Assembly (NCBI GenBank): GCA_038748065.1
Contig: JBCDJG010000022.1
Span: forward strand, 1 to 64,000
DNA length: 64,000 bases
Origin: JBCDJG01 sp038748065
Lineage (GTDB): Bacteria > Pseudomonadota > Gammaproteobacteria > Pseudomonadales > Halieaceae
Direction: 5' to 3'
Below are positions 52,596 through 60,145 of the stretch, piece by piece. A program made the translations under genes and the position numbers. Within the stretch, counting starts at the first letter, position 1, and each line of letters opens with the position of its first letter. A model generated the notes under the pieces. It did no database searches. It was given only the letters and a program-made list of their open reading frames with translations, and had not been told where the DNA came from.

Positions 52596-53420
52596 CTATC
52601 TGATGTAGGCCTCTACTATAAAGGCCTTGTTGGGTTTGCTGTTACTGTAAACCACATTTACCTTTTGGCCTGGCTGAAGATGATTTGTCAGCCATCTATT
52701 TCTTACTTCACACTCAGCCTCGATAGTTTGCTCGTTTGAGCTCGTGAACTTAAAAATGAGTTTACTGCTGGGTACCGTGACTCCGGGAGAAAACGACGCT
52801 TTTCCTTCTTTAACGAATATCAGTTCTCCCTCCGCCCATCTGCCGTTTTTGTATAGTTTTCTATGGCCCAAAGCCCGCTTGATATCTGGCACGAGTGTGG
52901 GTGCAAACATGAACAAAAAGACTAAAAAGACCAATGGGAGAGTTAAGAAGAACCCTAAAGATGGAGCGACCCCGGCCAATCTTGACTCTATGTCACTAAC
53001 AGTAGGGTCTTCCGCCAAGTACGAGACAGTGACAGTATCTCCTTTCTCCAGGTCGCAAGAAGGAGAGTTTTCTTTCACAGCGCTATCTCCCGAGTAGGTG
53101 AGGCCCTCTGCGGATTTGAACTCATAATATAGTCGAGAGCACGAGGAGCCACTGGAGACTGCCTCGTTGGAGTGAACAATAGCCTGTGTATGAGTACCCT
53201 CTGCCTTTAGGCGGGCCGCGGCCGCAACGTCAATTTGGCTGGCGAAACCGATCACCAGGGGGAGGAGGAAGAAGACGCCAATAAACAAAACTAAAAACAT
53301 CGGGGAAGCGCTGAGTATACTCTTTACAGCGAGGCCTTGGAGCTCGGAAGGGTTCCTTTGAGGATCCTTTCTTAGCTTTTCTATTTCCCTTTCAAACAAC
53401 TTGATGTCTCTAAAATGCAA
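52596..53420 (-). CDS. DUF3592-type membrane protein
   Basis: The 274-residue protein has two membrane segments (near residues 40-60 and 153-178: PMFLVLFIGVFFLLPLVIGF and LGFFLTLPLVFLVFLFMF). Between and after them are two similar beta-rich domains, one with LEKGDTVTVSYLAEDPTVSD and one with LQPGQKVNVVYSNSKPNKAF, the DUF3592 signature ending. The start is uncertain; TTG at 53420 (LHFRDIKLFEREIEKL) is my best choice. Function unknown. Confidence 0.72.
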   Translation of the reverse strand: MHFRDIKLFEREIEKLRKDPQRNPSELQGLAVKSILSASPMFLVLFIGVFFLLPLVIGFASQIDVAAAARLKAEGTHTQAIVHSNEAVSSGSSCSRLYYEFKSAEGLTYSGDSAVKENSPSCDLEKGDTVTVSYLAEDPTVSDIESRLAGVAPSLGFFLTLPLVFLVFLFMFAPTLVPDIKRALGHRKLYKNGRWAEGELIFVKEGKASFSPGVTVPSSKLIFKFTSSNEQTIEAECEVRNRWLTNHLQPGQKVNVVYSNSKPNKAFIVEAYIR

Positions 53421-53435
53421 GGCCTGGGGCTGCGA

Positions 53436-53500
53436 TGTGAACGTGCAGCGCTTTGGGCGTCCGCCGACCGAAGGGAGCGTAATGCCCGCCTTTGTCACGC
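53436..53500 (-). repeat. attC-like element (site B)
   Basis: A GGGC/GCCC hairpin at 53455-53458 and 53484-53487 lies just after the SMR gene stop. On the minus strand the segment GACGCCCAAAGCGCTGCACG resembles both site A and site C. Core trinucleotides are degenerate (GTTCACA at one end). Confidence 0.35.
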
Positions 53501-53821
53501 GACTTGGCTTGCACTGATCTTTAACCCCAGTATACCAATGACAATTAATGCTATACACGCAATGCGCAATAAGGTGGCAGCTTCACCGAACCAAACCATA
53601 CCTCCGATCGCAATACCCACAGCACCGATACCTGTCCAAACTGCATAAGCTGTTCCCATCGGAAGGTGCTTAAGTGCATAAGCTAAACAAGCAAAACTGA
53701 TGCAAGCCGTAATGCCAAAGAAGACGGAGGGCCACAGTTTAGTGAAGCCGTCGGAATGCTTCAGGGCGACTGCCCAGGCGATCTCAAACAAACCGGCCAC
53801 AATCAAAACCACCCAAGCCAT
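53495..53821 (-). CDS. gdx: SMR-family transporter, SugE/Gdx type
   Basis: The 108-residue protein has four membrane helices. The key Glu is in LIVAGLFEIAWAVALKHSDG (Glu13). LPMGTAYAVWTGIGAVGIAI is the family signature of helix 3. The sequence resembles SugE/Gdx, which exports guanidinium, more than EmrE; SMR genes are also typical integron cargo. No guanidine riboswitch was noticed upstream. The spacers on both sides are palindromic. Confidence 0.88.
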   Translation of the reverse strand: MAWVVLIVAGLFEIAWAVALKHSDGFTKLWPSVFFGITACISFACLAYALKHLPMGTAYAVWTGIGAVGIAIGGMVWFGEAATLLRIACIALIVIGILGLKISASQVA

Positions 53822-53840
53822 TCCGCTACTCCTCTCCGGC

Positions 53841-53931
53841 CATATAACGCCGCCAGCAGCGGGCGCACAGAACGCGCCGTGGTTTGGGCGCCCGGCAACC
53901 GGATAGCGCGAAATGGCTAGCCGTCTTAAGT
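53841..53931 (-). repeat. attC-like imperfect palindrome (site A)
   Basis: On the minus strand the element ends GGCGGCGTTATAT, with a GTTATAT core at 53842-53848. A perfect GGGCGC/GCGCCC stem lies at 53861-53866 and 53888-53893. The other end (CTTAAGAC) is a poor inverse core. It fills the gap between the DUF2628-like gene and the SMR gene. Confidence 0.42.
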
Positions 53932-53932
53932 G

Positions 53933-54313
53933 TCATGCCAAGCTCTTACCGTACATGCTAAGCACTTCGGTAGCATTGCGTGCCCTACAAGTGTAGACGA
54001 GTGTATACCCTCTATCTTCTAGCCTACGCGCCCTCCACTTATTGGATTTAGCTGGGTAGATATAAACGTGAAACAAAACAGCGGAAGTGGCAGCCAGGAA
54101 GAGAGTTATGTTTGAGAGCACCCCTTCTGGGAGCTCAATACCTAGGAGAAAAGCGAAGCTTATTAGAGTCCAGACCAGAAGATAGGGGCCCAACGTTCCG
54201 GTGACGAGCGCCCAGGCAGGGCCCAAAAGAAGCGCGAGCAAAGAGTAACCAGTCGGCAGCACTTCCCACGGGCCATCTTCCATCGAGTAGAGACTATAGC
54301 TGCGAGTGAGCAC
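53933..54313 (-). CDS. DUF2628-like membrane protein
   Basis: The 126-residue protein starts with GTG. The segment VLPTGYSLLALLLGPAWALV near residues 18-37 resembles the DUF2628 family start, followed by two more hydrophobic helices and a basic tail with YTCRARNATEVLSMYG. Function unknown. It is the first gene of the low-GC run. Upstream, 54314-54545 contains no gene that I can see. Confidence 0.62.
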   Translation of the reverse strand: MLTRSYSLYSMEDGPWEVLPTGYSLLALLLGPAWALVTGTLGPYLLVWTLISFAFLLGIELPEGVLSNITLFLAATSAVLFHVYIYPAKSNKWRARRLEDRGYTLVYTCRARNATEVLSMYGKSLA

Positions 54314-54545
54314 GATCTGACATTCAAAAGCTTGTTACGGAGTGAGCGTGTTTTTACACATTGCAGGCACGGCTCTCCATTTGTATCCACCCTGGCAGAG
54401 GAATGTGCAAGTCTATACTCATTATCTCTCTATGAGGACGGCCTAAGTCGCAGCCCAATCCGCCGTTTCGGCTCGCGTCATAGGCGAGTGAACTACCCGC
54501 CATATCGACCTCCACGAACAGGGGCCGAACGGCCTGCGCCAGGCA

Positions 54546-55553
54546 CTAATCCACGCTGGTGTCGGACGCGCGGTGCTGCGATCGAGTCAGCCGATCGAGC
54601 ACGCCTCGCCAGGCTTCGCCGGTAGGTGGCGGCTCAACCAGAATCGCCTTCGCGGCGGATTGATCGATCCGGAAGAGCGTATTGTAGAGCGCCTGCGCGT
54701 AGTCACCTGACCGCTCCGGCATCACCCATCTAAACTCGGGGGCAACGCCCGACCGCGTGAGCTGATGCCGGGCCCCCTCCGACCAGACCATGAAAGCGGT
54801 TTCTGCAGCCGCCTGCTCAATGCTTTCGCGATTAACGGGGGTCAGCTGTAATGGAGTGCGCGGCTGGTAGTGGGCCTTAACGTTGCCCGGAACAACGGCA
54901 TCGTGCGCCTCCGGGTGCGCCACGGGGCGCCCAATCCGCCGGGCTATCTCGCTCGCCGTGATAGGGCCAGCCCGCAAGACGCGCGGGGTTTCGGCAGTCA
55001 AATCCAATATTGTGGATTCAAGGCCCAGCGCACAGGGTCCTCCCTCCAGCACGGCGGGAATACGCCCCTGCAAGCCATCCAAAGCCTGCTCGGCCGTTGT
55101 GGGGCTCAAGGCTTGATAGGGGTTGGCTGAAGGCGCAGCGAGCCCGGTACCAACGGCCTCGAGCACCGCGCGAAACACAGGGTGCTCGGGAACTCGAAGC
55201 GCAATGGTCTCTAGGCCGGCAGACACCGCATCAGGTACAGCGGGCGATCGTTTCAGCACCACTGTTAGCGGGCCAGGCCAAAAAGCATCGGCCAAGGCCG
55301 CGAGGCAATCGGGTATCTCACTGGCCCAGTCGCTCACCCGCTCCGCATCGGCGACATGCACAATCAGCGGCCGGTTCGAGGGGCGCGCCTTGGCGGCGTA
55401 TATACGGCCCACCGCCAGCGGGCTTCGGGCATCACCTGCCAGGCCGTAGACGGTTTCCGTCGGCAGAGCCACGACCTGCTCGTCCCGCAGCAGACGCACC
55501 GCCTCCGCAATGCCGGCCTCGCCTTTGAGGATGTCTGTCTTCATGGTGTCCAT
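54546..55553 (-). CDS. L-threonylcarbamoyladenylate synthase, Sua5 type
   Basis: The protein has 335 residues: a YrdC/TsaC domain (about 1-205) with VVALPTETVYGLAGDARS, RPSNRPLIVHV and TGLAAPSANPYQALSPT, followed by a linker and a C-terminal Sua5 domain (about 235-330). It makes threonylcarbamoyl-AMP for t6A37 tRNA modification. E. coli TsaC lacks the Sua5 domain. The start is ATG at 55553 or 55544. Back in high GC, it marks the end of the atypical region. Confidence 0.93.
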   Translation of the reverse strand: MDTMKTDILKGEAGIAEAVRLLRDEQVVALPTETVYGLAGDARSPLAVGRIYAAKARPSNRPLIVHVADAERVSDWASEIPDCLAALADAFWPGPLTVVLKRSPAVPDAVSAGLETIALRVPEHPVFRAVLEAVGTGLAAPSANPYQALSPTTAEQALDGLQGRIPAVLEGGPCALGLESTILDLTAETPRVLRAGPITASEIARRIGRPVAHPEAHDAVVPGNVKAHYQPRTPLQLTPVNRESIEQAAAETAFMVWSEGARHQLTRSGVAPEFRWVMPERSGDYAQALYNTLFRIDQSAAKAILVEPPPTGEAWRGVLDRLTRSQHRASDTSVD

Positions 55554-55632
55554 CGCCGAATGATTGTACGCGGGAGATAGGCACAAAAGGCGCCCGAAAA
55601 GCGCGATATCTCGTACTTTTTACCGATATTGA

Positions 55633-55649
55633 CCCTGCTTGGAGCAGGG
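55633..55649. repeat. Small GC hairpin upstream of the DUF2892 gene
   Basis: CCCTGC and GCAGGG form a six-base-pair stem with a five-base loop in the divergent gap between the Sua5-type and DUF2892 genes. There is no T run. It could be an operator or a leader hairpin. Confidence 0.3.
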
Positions 55650-55714
55650 GTTAATCCGCCTGGTGACGCCCGTCGTACAATAGATCATTATTTGTACACC
55701 TACTTGATGTAAAG

Positions 55715-55975
55715 ATGATTAAGCAGAATCTCGGGGCCGTCGAGCGCAAGTTCCGCCTCGCATTTGGAATTATCCTGGCAATATGGGCCTTCGCTCAGCC
55801 CAGCATGGGCGTCCTTGAGTGGTTGGCGCTGCTAGCGGCCGCCTGTCTGATACTCAACTTCCTGTCCGGGCGTTGTTACCTCTGGAAGGCGCTTAATATG
55901 AACAGCTGTGATCGAGAGAACCAACAAAACAGCCCCAGCACCGACAAGCAAGGGAACGTGCTGCCCGATCAGTAG
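55715..55975 (+). CDS. DUF2892 (YgaP-like membrane) protein
   Basis: The 86-residue protein starts MIKQNLGAVERKFRLAFG, typical of DUF2892, and has two membrane helices (about 15-30 and 33-52: VLEWLALLAAACLILNFLSG). The conserved Cys and Trp follow in GRCYLWKALNMNSC. The family forms the membrane part of YgaP-like rhodanese proteins. A polar tail of about 20 residues is variable. Confidence 0.82.
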   Translation: MIKQNLGAVERKFRLAFGIILAIWAFAQPSMGVLEWLALLAAACLILNFLSGRCYLWKALNMNSCDRENQQNSPSTDKQGNVLPDQ

Positions 55976-56002
55976 GCAGGGAGGCGTGCACCCGGGCAGG
56001 CC

Positions 56003-56245
56003 TCAAACCATCGCATCAACGTAGTCGTACTCGTCACCGCTAAGGTCCAAAACCGCACAGGTGCGCGCCTTGGATGTGCCTCGCGAACGCAGTTCAGCAA
56101 ACACGCTAACGTTCAGGTAAAGCAGGATCTCAGGGGAGATGGCCTGCGCATTTCTCACCATTCGCGGCTCGCACTGGCGGAATTGTATAGCCCGCTCTTC
56201 ACCTGCCGTATGCCCTGCCATCATCGCTCTGTACCTGCTCTTCAA
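56003..56245 (-). CDS. Small hypothetical protein
   Basis: This 80-residue frame encodes a polar protein with RMVRNAQAISPEILLYLNVS and the end LSGDEYDYVDAMV. The start may instead be ATG at 56224 or 56221 (MAGHTAGEERAIQ). I recognise no family. It converges with the DUF2892 gene and diverges from the malonyl-CoA decarboxylase gene. Confidence 0.45.
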   Translation of the reverse strand: MKSRYRAMMAGHTAGEERAIQFRQCEPRMVRNAQAISPEILLYLNVSVFAELRSRGTSKARTCAVLDLSGDEYDYVDAMV

Positions 56246-56360
56246 TAATGATTGTTTGTGTTATTCAATGCGTAGGCGGCCAGGAAAAAACATCATGAGC
56301 ACCAAGCGGACAAGGCGCCGCCTTTTTCAGTAAACTGGCCAGCCACCACGGAGTACCCCC

Positions 56361-57677
56361 ATGGAAGAGCAAAGCACTCTGGGTAGAGCCCTGAGTTCAG
56401 TGATGGAGGTTGGCCGCGACCTGCTGGTCAAGCGCGGCCTTGCCTCGCCCCCGGGCACCAGCGCCGGCGATGCACTGGCGGCTATGTGTCATGATCTACT
56501 GCATCACCGCGGTGAGGCCTCAGGTCTGGCATTGGCCGGAGAGATTCTGGAAACCTATGGACAACTGGACGAGGCCGGTCGCGAAGCCTTTTTCCTCCTG
56601 CTGGCACGCGAGTTCGATGTTGACCCAACGCAAATCGGGCTGGCGGCAGATGCCTATCTCGCCAACCCAGACCAGGACAACCTCGCGGCGATGAGCAAAG
56701 CCGTGGAGGCACCCAGAGTGAAACTGTTCCGGCGCATTAACATGGCGCCCAACGGCACTCGCGTGTTAGTTGGGATGCGCGGGCATCTGCTACCCCTGGT
56801 GCGGAAGCATGCGGAACTCGCCGCAGTAGACACAGACCTTAAGCACCTCTTCATCTCCTGGTTCAACAAGGGCTTTCTTGAACTGCGTCGGGTCGATTGG
56901 TCAGCTCCGGCCTTCGAGCTTGAGAAAATTATTGACTATGAGGCCGTGCACGAAATCAACGGCTGGTCAGACCTGCGCAGCCGGCTGGGTGAAGATCGTC
57001 GCTGCTTCGCTTTCTTCCACCCGGCCCTGGCCCACGATCCGCTGGTGTTTGTAGAGGTCGCGCTCACCGATGAAATGCCCTCGGCCATTGCACCTCTGCT
57101 CAAGGAAGATCGCGACCCCATCGTCGGTCGCGAAGCCAACACCGTGGTGTTTTACTCCATCAGTAACTGTCACGCGGGCCTCGCTGGCATCTCCTTCGGC
57201 AACTTCCTGATCAAGAATGTCGTGGAGGAATTGCGCAAGGAAATGCCCTGGCTGAAGACCTTCGTCACCCTGTCACCGGTGCCCGGATTCCGACGTTGGT
57301 TGGAGCAGGCGGAGCCGACGGAGCTGGATCAGTTGATTGACCCCAACCTGGTGGACAAGGTACGCCAGCCCATCGGCCGGGTGGTAGAGGCAGACGTCGC
57401 CGAGGCGCTTCAACGCCTGTGTGCTCACTACCTGGTAAACGAGAAGTCCGGCGAGCTCCTGGCCAAGGACCCGGTGGCTCGCTTTCACCTTGGCAATGGT
57501 GCCCACCTGCACCGCCTGCACTGGGCGGCGGACCTGACCGCGAAGGGGCGCCAGCAGTCGGCCGGCATCATGGTGAATTACCTCTACGACCTAGACAAGA
57601 TCGAGGTCAACCACGAGGCCTATTTCGACGAGGGCAAGATTTCTGCCTCGAAGGCGGTCACCAAACTGATCCCCTAG
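56361..57677 (+). CDS. Malonyl-CoA decarboxylase
   Basis: The 438-residue protein matches malonyl-CoA decarboxylase, which makes acetyl-CoA from malonyl-CoA. The N-terminal helical domain is followed by the GNAT-like catalytic domain with ALAHDPLVFVEVALTDEMP, VFYSISNCHAGLAGISFGN, TLSPVPGFRRWL (catalytic Ser region) and FHLGNGAHLHRLHWAADLT (catalytic His region). The start follows GGAGTACCCCC. Its end overlaps the convergent oxidoreductase gene by four bases. Confidence 0.95.
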   Translation: MEEQSTLGRALSSVMEVGRDLLVKRGLASPPGTSAGDALAAMCHDLLHHRGEASGLALAGEILETYGQLDEAGREAFFLLLAREFDVDPTQIGLAADAYLANPDQDNLAAMSKAVEAPRVKLFRRINMAPNGTRVLVGMRGHLLPLVRKHAELAAVDTDLKHLFISWFNKGFLELRRVDWSAPAFELEKIIDYEAVHEINGWSDLRSRLGEDRRCFAFFHPALAHDPLVFVEVALTDEMPSAIAPLLKEDRDPIVGREANTVVFYSISNCHAGLAGISFGNFLIKNVVEELRKEMPWLKTFVTLSPVPGFRRWLEQAEPTELDQLIDPNLVDKVRQPIGRVVEADVAEALQRLCAHYLVNEKSGELLAKDPVARFHLGNGAHLHRLHWAADLTAKGRQQSAGIMVNYLYDLDKIEVNHEAYFDEGKISASKAVTKLIP

Positions 57678-58531
57678 AGCTCCGGGATGACCTCGGCGTA
57701 TTTGTCGATCATCGGCATGACCGCGTCGGGCTCATCCCAGACATCCATCGATACTCCGATGGTCGCCCGCTGCACGCCCATGTCCCGGTATTCCTTCAGC
57801 TTATCGAGGTTGTTGGTATCCATGATCTGGATGTTGATCTCAACGTCTGCGGGATCACGCCCGGCTTCCTTTACCAGCTCCCGGAACTCGGCCAGCGCCG
57901 TAGGCACATCGCCCATGGCGACATCCACCGGGTACCAGCCATCGGCCCAGGCCGCCGCATGCTTCTTGCCCAGGGGGCCCATGGCGCCGAGGAAGATCTT
58001 CGGGCCATTCTCCTGCAGGGGTTTTGGGAACTGCCACACCGGATCGAACTTGACGTAGTCACCCTGGTAGCTCGCCTCCTCATCGCGCCACAGGGCGCGA
58101 GTAGCCGCGACGGTTTCGCGCAGTACGGCGTAGCGCTTGTTAAAAGGATAGGGGCTGGCATTCTCGAACTCTTCCTGATTCCAGCCAACCCCGGTCCCGA
58201 TCACAACACGGCCACCGGAAAGATGGTCCAGGGTAGCGATCGTTTTCGCCTGGGCAAAAATATCTCGTTCCATCAGCAGCGCAATGCCCGTACCGAGGCG
58301 CAGTGTGGTCGTGGCGTTGGCCGCCGTCATCAACGACAGGTAGGGGTCAAGCATGCGCTTGTATGGCGCGGGCATCTCACCACCCGCGGGATAGGGCGTC
58401 GCCTGCGAACAGGGGATGTGGCTGTGTTCGCCATACCATAAGGACTCAAACCCACGCTCCTCCAGCGCCTTCGCGAGCTCCGCGGGGTGGGGATCACTGA
58501 GGTTGTTCATGGAACTGAAGGCGAGGTGCAT
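57674..58531 (-). CDS. Luciferase-like (LLM class) oxidoreductase
   Basis: The 285-residue TIM-barrel flavoenzyme has SLWYGEHSHIP near residue 30, TLRLGTGIALLMERDIFAQA and the family signature LDHLSGGRVVIGTGVGWNQEEFEN. It would use FMN or F420 as cofactor; most gammaproteobacteria lack F420, so FMN is likelier. ATG at 58531 has a GGAGACC ribosome site. It is the last gene of the catabolic operon, 10 bases after the SDR stop. Confidence 0.88.
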   Translation of the reverse strand: MHLAFSSMNNLSDPHPAELAKALEERGFESLWYGEHSHIPCSQATPYPAGGEMPAPYKRMLDPYLSLMTAANATTTLRLGTGIALLMERDIFAQAKTIATLDHLSGGRVVIGTGVGWNQEEFENASPYPFNKRYAVLRETVAATRALWRDEEASYQGDYVKFDPVWQFPKPLQENGPKIFLGAMGPLGKKHAAAWADGWYPVDVAMGDVPTALAEFRELVKEAGRDPADVEINIQIMDTNNLDKLKEYRDMGVQRATIGVSMDVWDEPDAVMPMIDKYAEVIPEL

Positions 58532-58541
58532 GCTGGTCTCC

Positions 58542-59363
58542 TTAACCGATACCCATGAGATCGTCGCGCTGGCCCATGTATACCTCGGCGCTGTAAGCGA
58601 AGTCCACCGGGAGGTTGTTACCGCTAACAAAACCCGCCAGTCGGCTGTTTAACAATACCAATACGTTGCCCATATCGAGGCCTGTGCCGTAGCGTCCGTT
58701 GGACGGCAGGAACAGTTCCACGGCCTCGGCGGGAATCTGGCCCTCGCCCTGCAGCTTCTCCATGAAGGCGCTGTCTGTGGGTGACGGCGCAATACTGTTG
58801 ATGCGGATACCCCGCATAGCCAGCTCCTTCGCCATGCTCATGGTGTAAACGATCAGGCACTGCTTGGAAAAGCCGTAGCCATCGGGCACCGCTTCGGCAT
58901 TGGCATCCAACCACTCACTCGCCGCAGCCAGGCTGTTATCCAGCACCAGGAACTCGCGCACCTGTTCCAGGTTTGGCTTCCAACCCATACCGGCGGTTGA
59001 GGCGATCGAGGCAATACCACCACCCTCCTCCAGTCGCGGCAGCAGGGCCTCGGTCAGGTAGCGCAGCCCGCTGAAATTGATCAAAACCGTGTTCTTCGCT
59101 GCGAACGGCGGCGAGGGCACACCCGCACAGTTGAACAGCGCAAAGATCGACTCAGGCATCTGCTGCACGGCTGCATCGATACTGGATTGCTCCTGCATGT
59201 CGACCTCAAAGGCCTCGGCTACCGGTACGCGTATCGGCGCAATATCCAGCGCATAGACCCTGGCACCCAGATCAACCAGCAGCTGGGCCGCGGCCTCGCC
59301 CATGCCGGAGGCGGCACCCGTGACGACTACCGCCTTGTTCTGGTACCCCAGTACATTCTCCAT
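58542..59363 (-). CDS. Short-chain dehydrogenase (hydroxysteroid-dehydrogenase-like)
   Basis: The 273-residue SDR has the cofactor motif VVVTGAASGMGEAAAQLL, FNCAGVPSPPF, a Ser region IASIASTAGMGW, and the catalytic YGFSKQCLIVYTMSMAKELA. The layout, with a short segment before the catalytic Tyr and the P-S-P-T-D sequence after the substrate strand, resembles 3-alpha-hydroxysteroid dehydrogenase-like SDRs. The substrate is unknown. It lies 20 bases after the second SDR. Confidence 0.88.
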   Translation of the reverse strand: MENVLGYQNKAVVVTGAASGMGEAAAQLLVDLGARVYALDIAPIRVPVAEAFEVDMQEQSSIDAAVQQMPESIFALFNCAGVPSPPFAAKNTVLINFSGLRYLTEALLPRLEEGGGIASIASTAGMGWKPNLEQVREFLVLDNSLAAASEWLDANAEAVPDGYGFSKQCLIVYTMSMAKELAMRGIRINSIAPSPTDSAFMEKLQGEGQIPAEAVELFLPSNGRYGTGLDMGNVLVLLNSRLAGFVSGNNLPVDFAYSAEVYMGQRDDLMGIG

Positions 59364-59383
59364 GATGACTTTTCTCCTTGGGT

Positions 59384-60145
59384 TTAATTCTTGGGCGTCG
59401 GGATATTGGGCCGGACTTCCAGCAGGTCCACCGCCACGCCCGGCGGCTGGCTCAGGGCATAGACCACCGCATCGCCCACCTGCTCGATCTCCATTCCGGT
59501 GCTCATGTACTTGCCGCGATCGGCCCAGGCCGCGAAGCCCTTCTCGATCGCCTTGGGATCCCAGCCTTCCGAGAAGGTGGTCCAGGCGCTGCCTGGCCGG
59601 AGGCAGGTGACACCGATGCCGTCGGCCTGCAACTCAAGGTAAAGATCCCGGCTGAAACGCTCCACCGCCGCCTTACTGGCGGCATAGATCGACAGGTGAC
59701 TCATCTCGTCGTAATGCCAGGCAGAAGCAGACGAAACATTAATGATGCGCGGGTTATCGCCGCCGCGCAGTAGCGGAATAGCCGCCTGGCAGCAAAGCAC
59801 TGTGCCCAGGAAGTTGGTGTTGATCTGGGTGACGACCTCGGCCTCCACCAGCGATTCGACCGCATTGGGGTAGGCGAGGCCCGCATTGTTAATCAGGCCA
59901 TCGAGACGACCGAAGTGTGCCTTTACCTGGGCGAAGGCATCGGCAACGGCAGCGCTATCCGCCACGTCGGCTACCAGGCCGAGGCAATGCTCGCCCAGTT
60001 CCTCGGCGGCCTTTTCCAGCCGTTCGGCGTTGCGCCCGGTTATCCCGACCCTGGCCCCCGCCGCAATGAGGTGGCCGGCAATGGTCAAACCGAAACCGGC
60101 AGAGCCGCCGGTGACGATGTAGACGCGATCAGCCAGCATGCTCAT
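59384..60145 (-). CDS. Short-chain dehydrogenase
   Basis: The 253-residue classical SDR has VYIVTGGSAGFGLTIAGHL, LINNAGLAYPNAVES, a Ser strand INVSSASAWHYDEM and the catalytic pair YAASKAAVERFSRDL. RPGSAWTTFSEGWDP is unusual after the substrate loop. The start overlaps the aldehyde dehydrogenase stop by four bases (ATGA). An alcohol or hydroxyacyl dehydrogenase role in the operon is likely. Confidence 0.9.
   Translation of the reverse strand: MSMLADRVYIVTGGSAGFGLTIAGHLIAAGARVGITGRNAERLEKAAEELGEHCLGLVADVADSAAVADAFAQVKAHFGRLDGLINNAGLAYPNAVESLVEAEVVTQINTNFLGTVLCCQAAIPLLRGGDNPRIINVSSASAWHYDEMSHLSIYAASKAAVERFSRDLYLELQADGIGVTCLRPGSAWTTFSEGWDPKAIEKGFAAWADRGKYMSTGMEIEQVGDAVVYALSQPPGVAVDLLEVRPNIPTPKN

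Noticed and set aside
53495..53821. Assignment of the SMR protein as a quaternary-ammonium (Qac/EmrE) pump
   Set aside because: The sequence around Glu13 and helix 3 fits SugE/Gdx better; without assay data the qac name would overstate the case.
54314..54545. Integron integrase next to the cassette-like run
   Set aside because: The gap is too short and no tyrosine-recombinase frame is seen there or elsewhere in the window.
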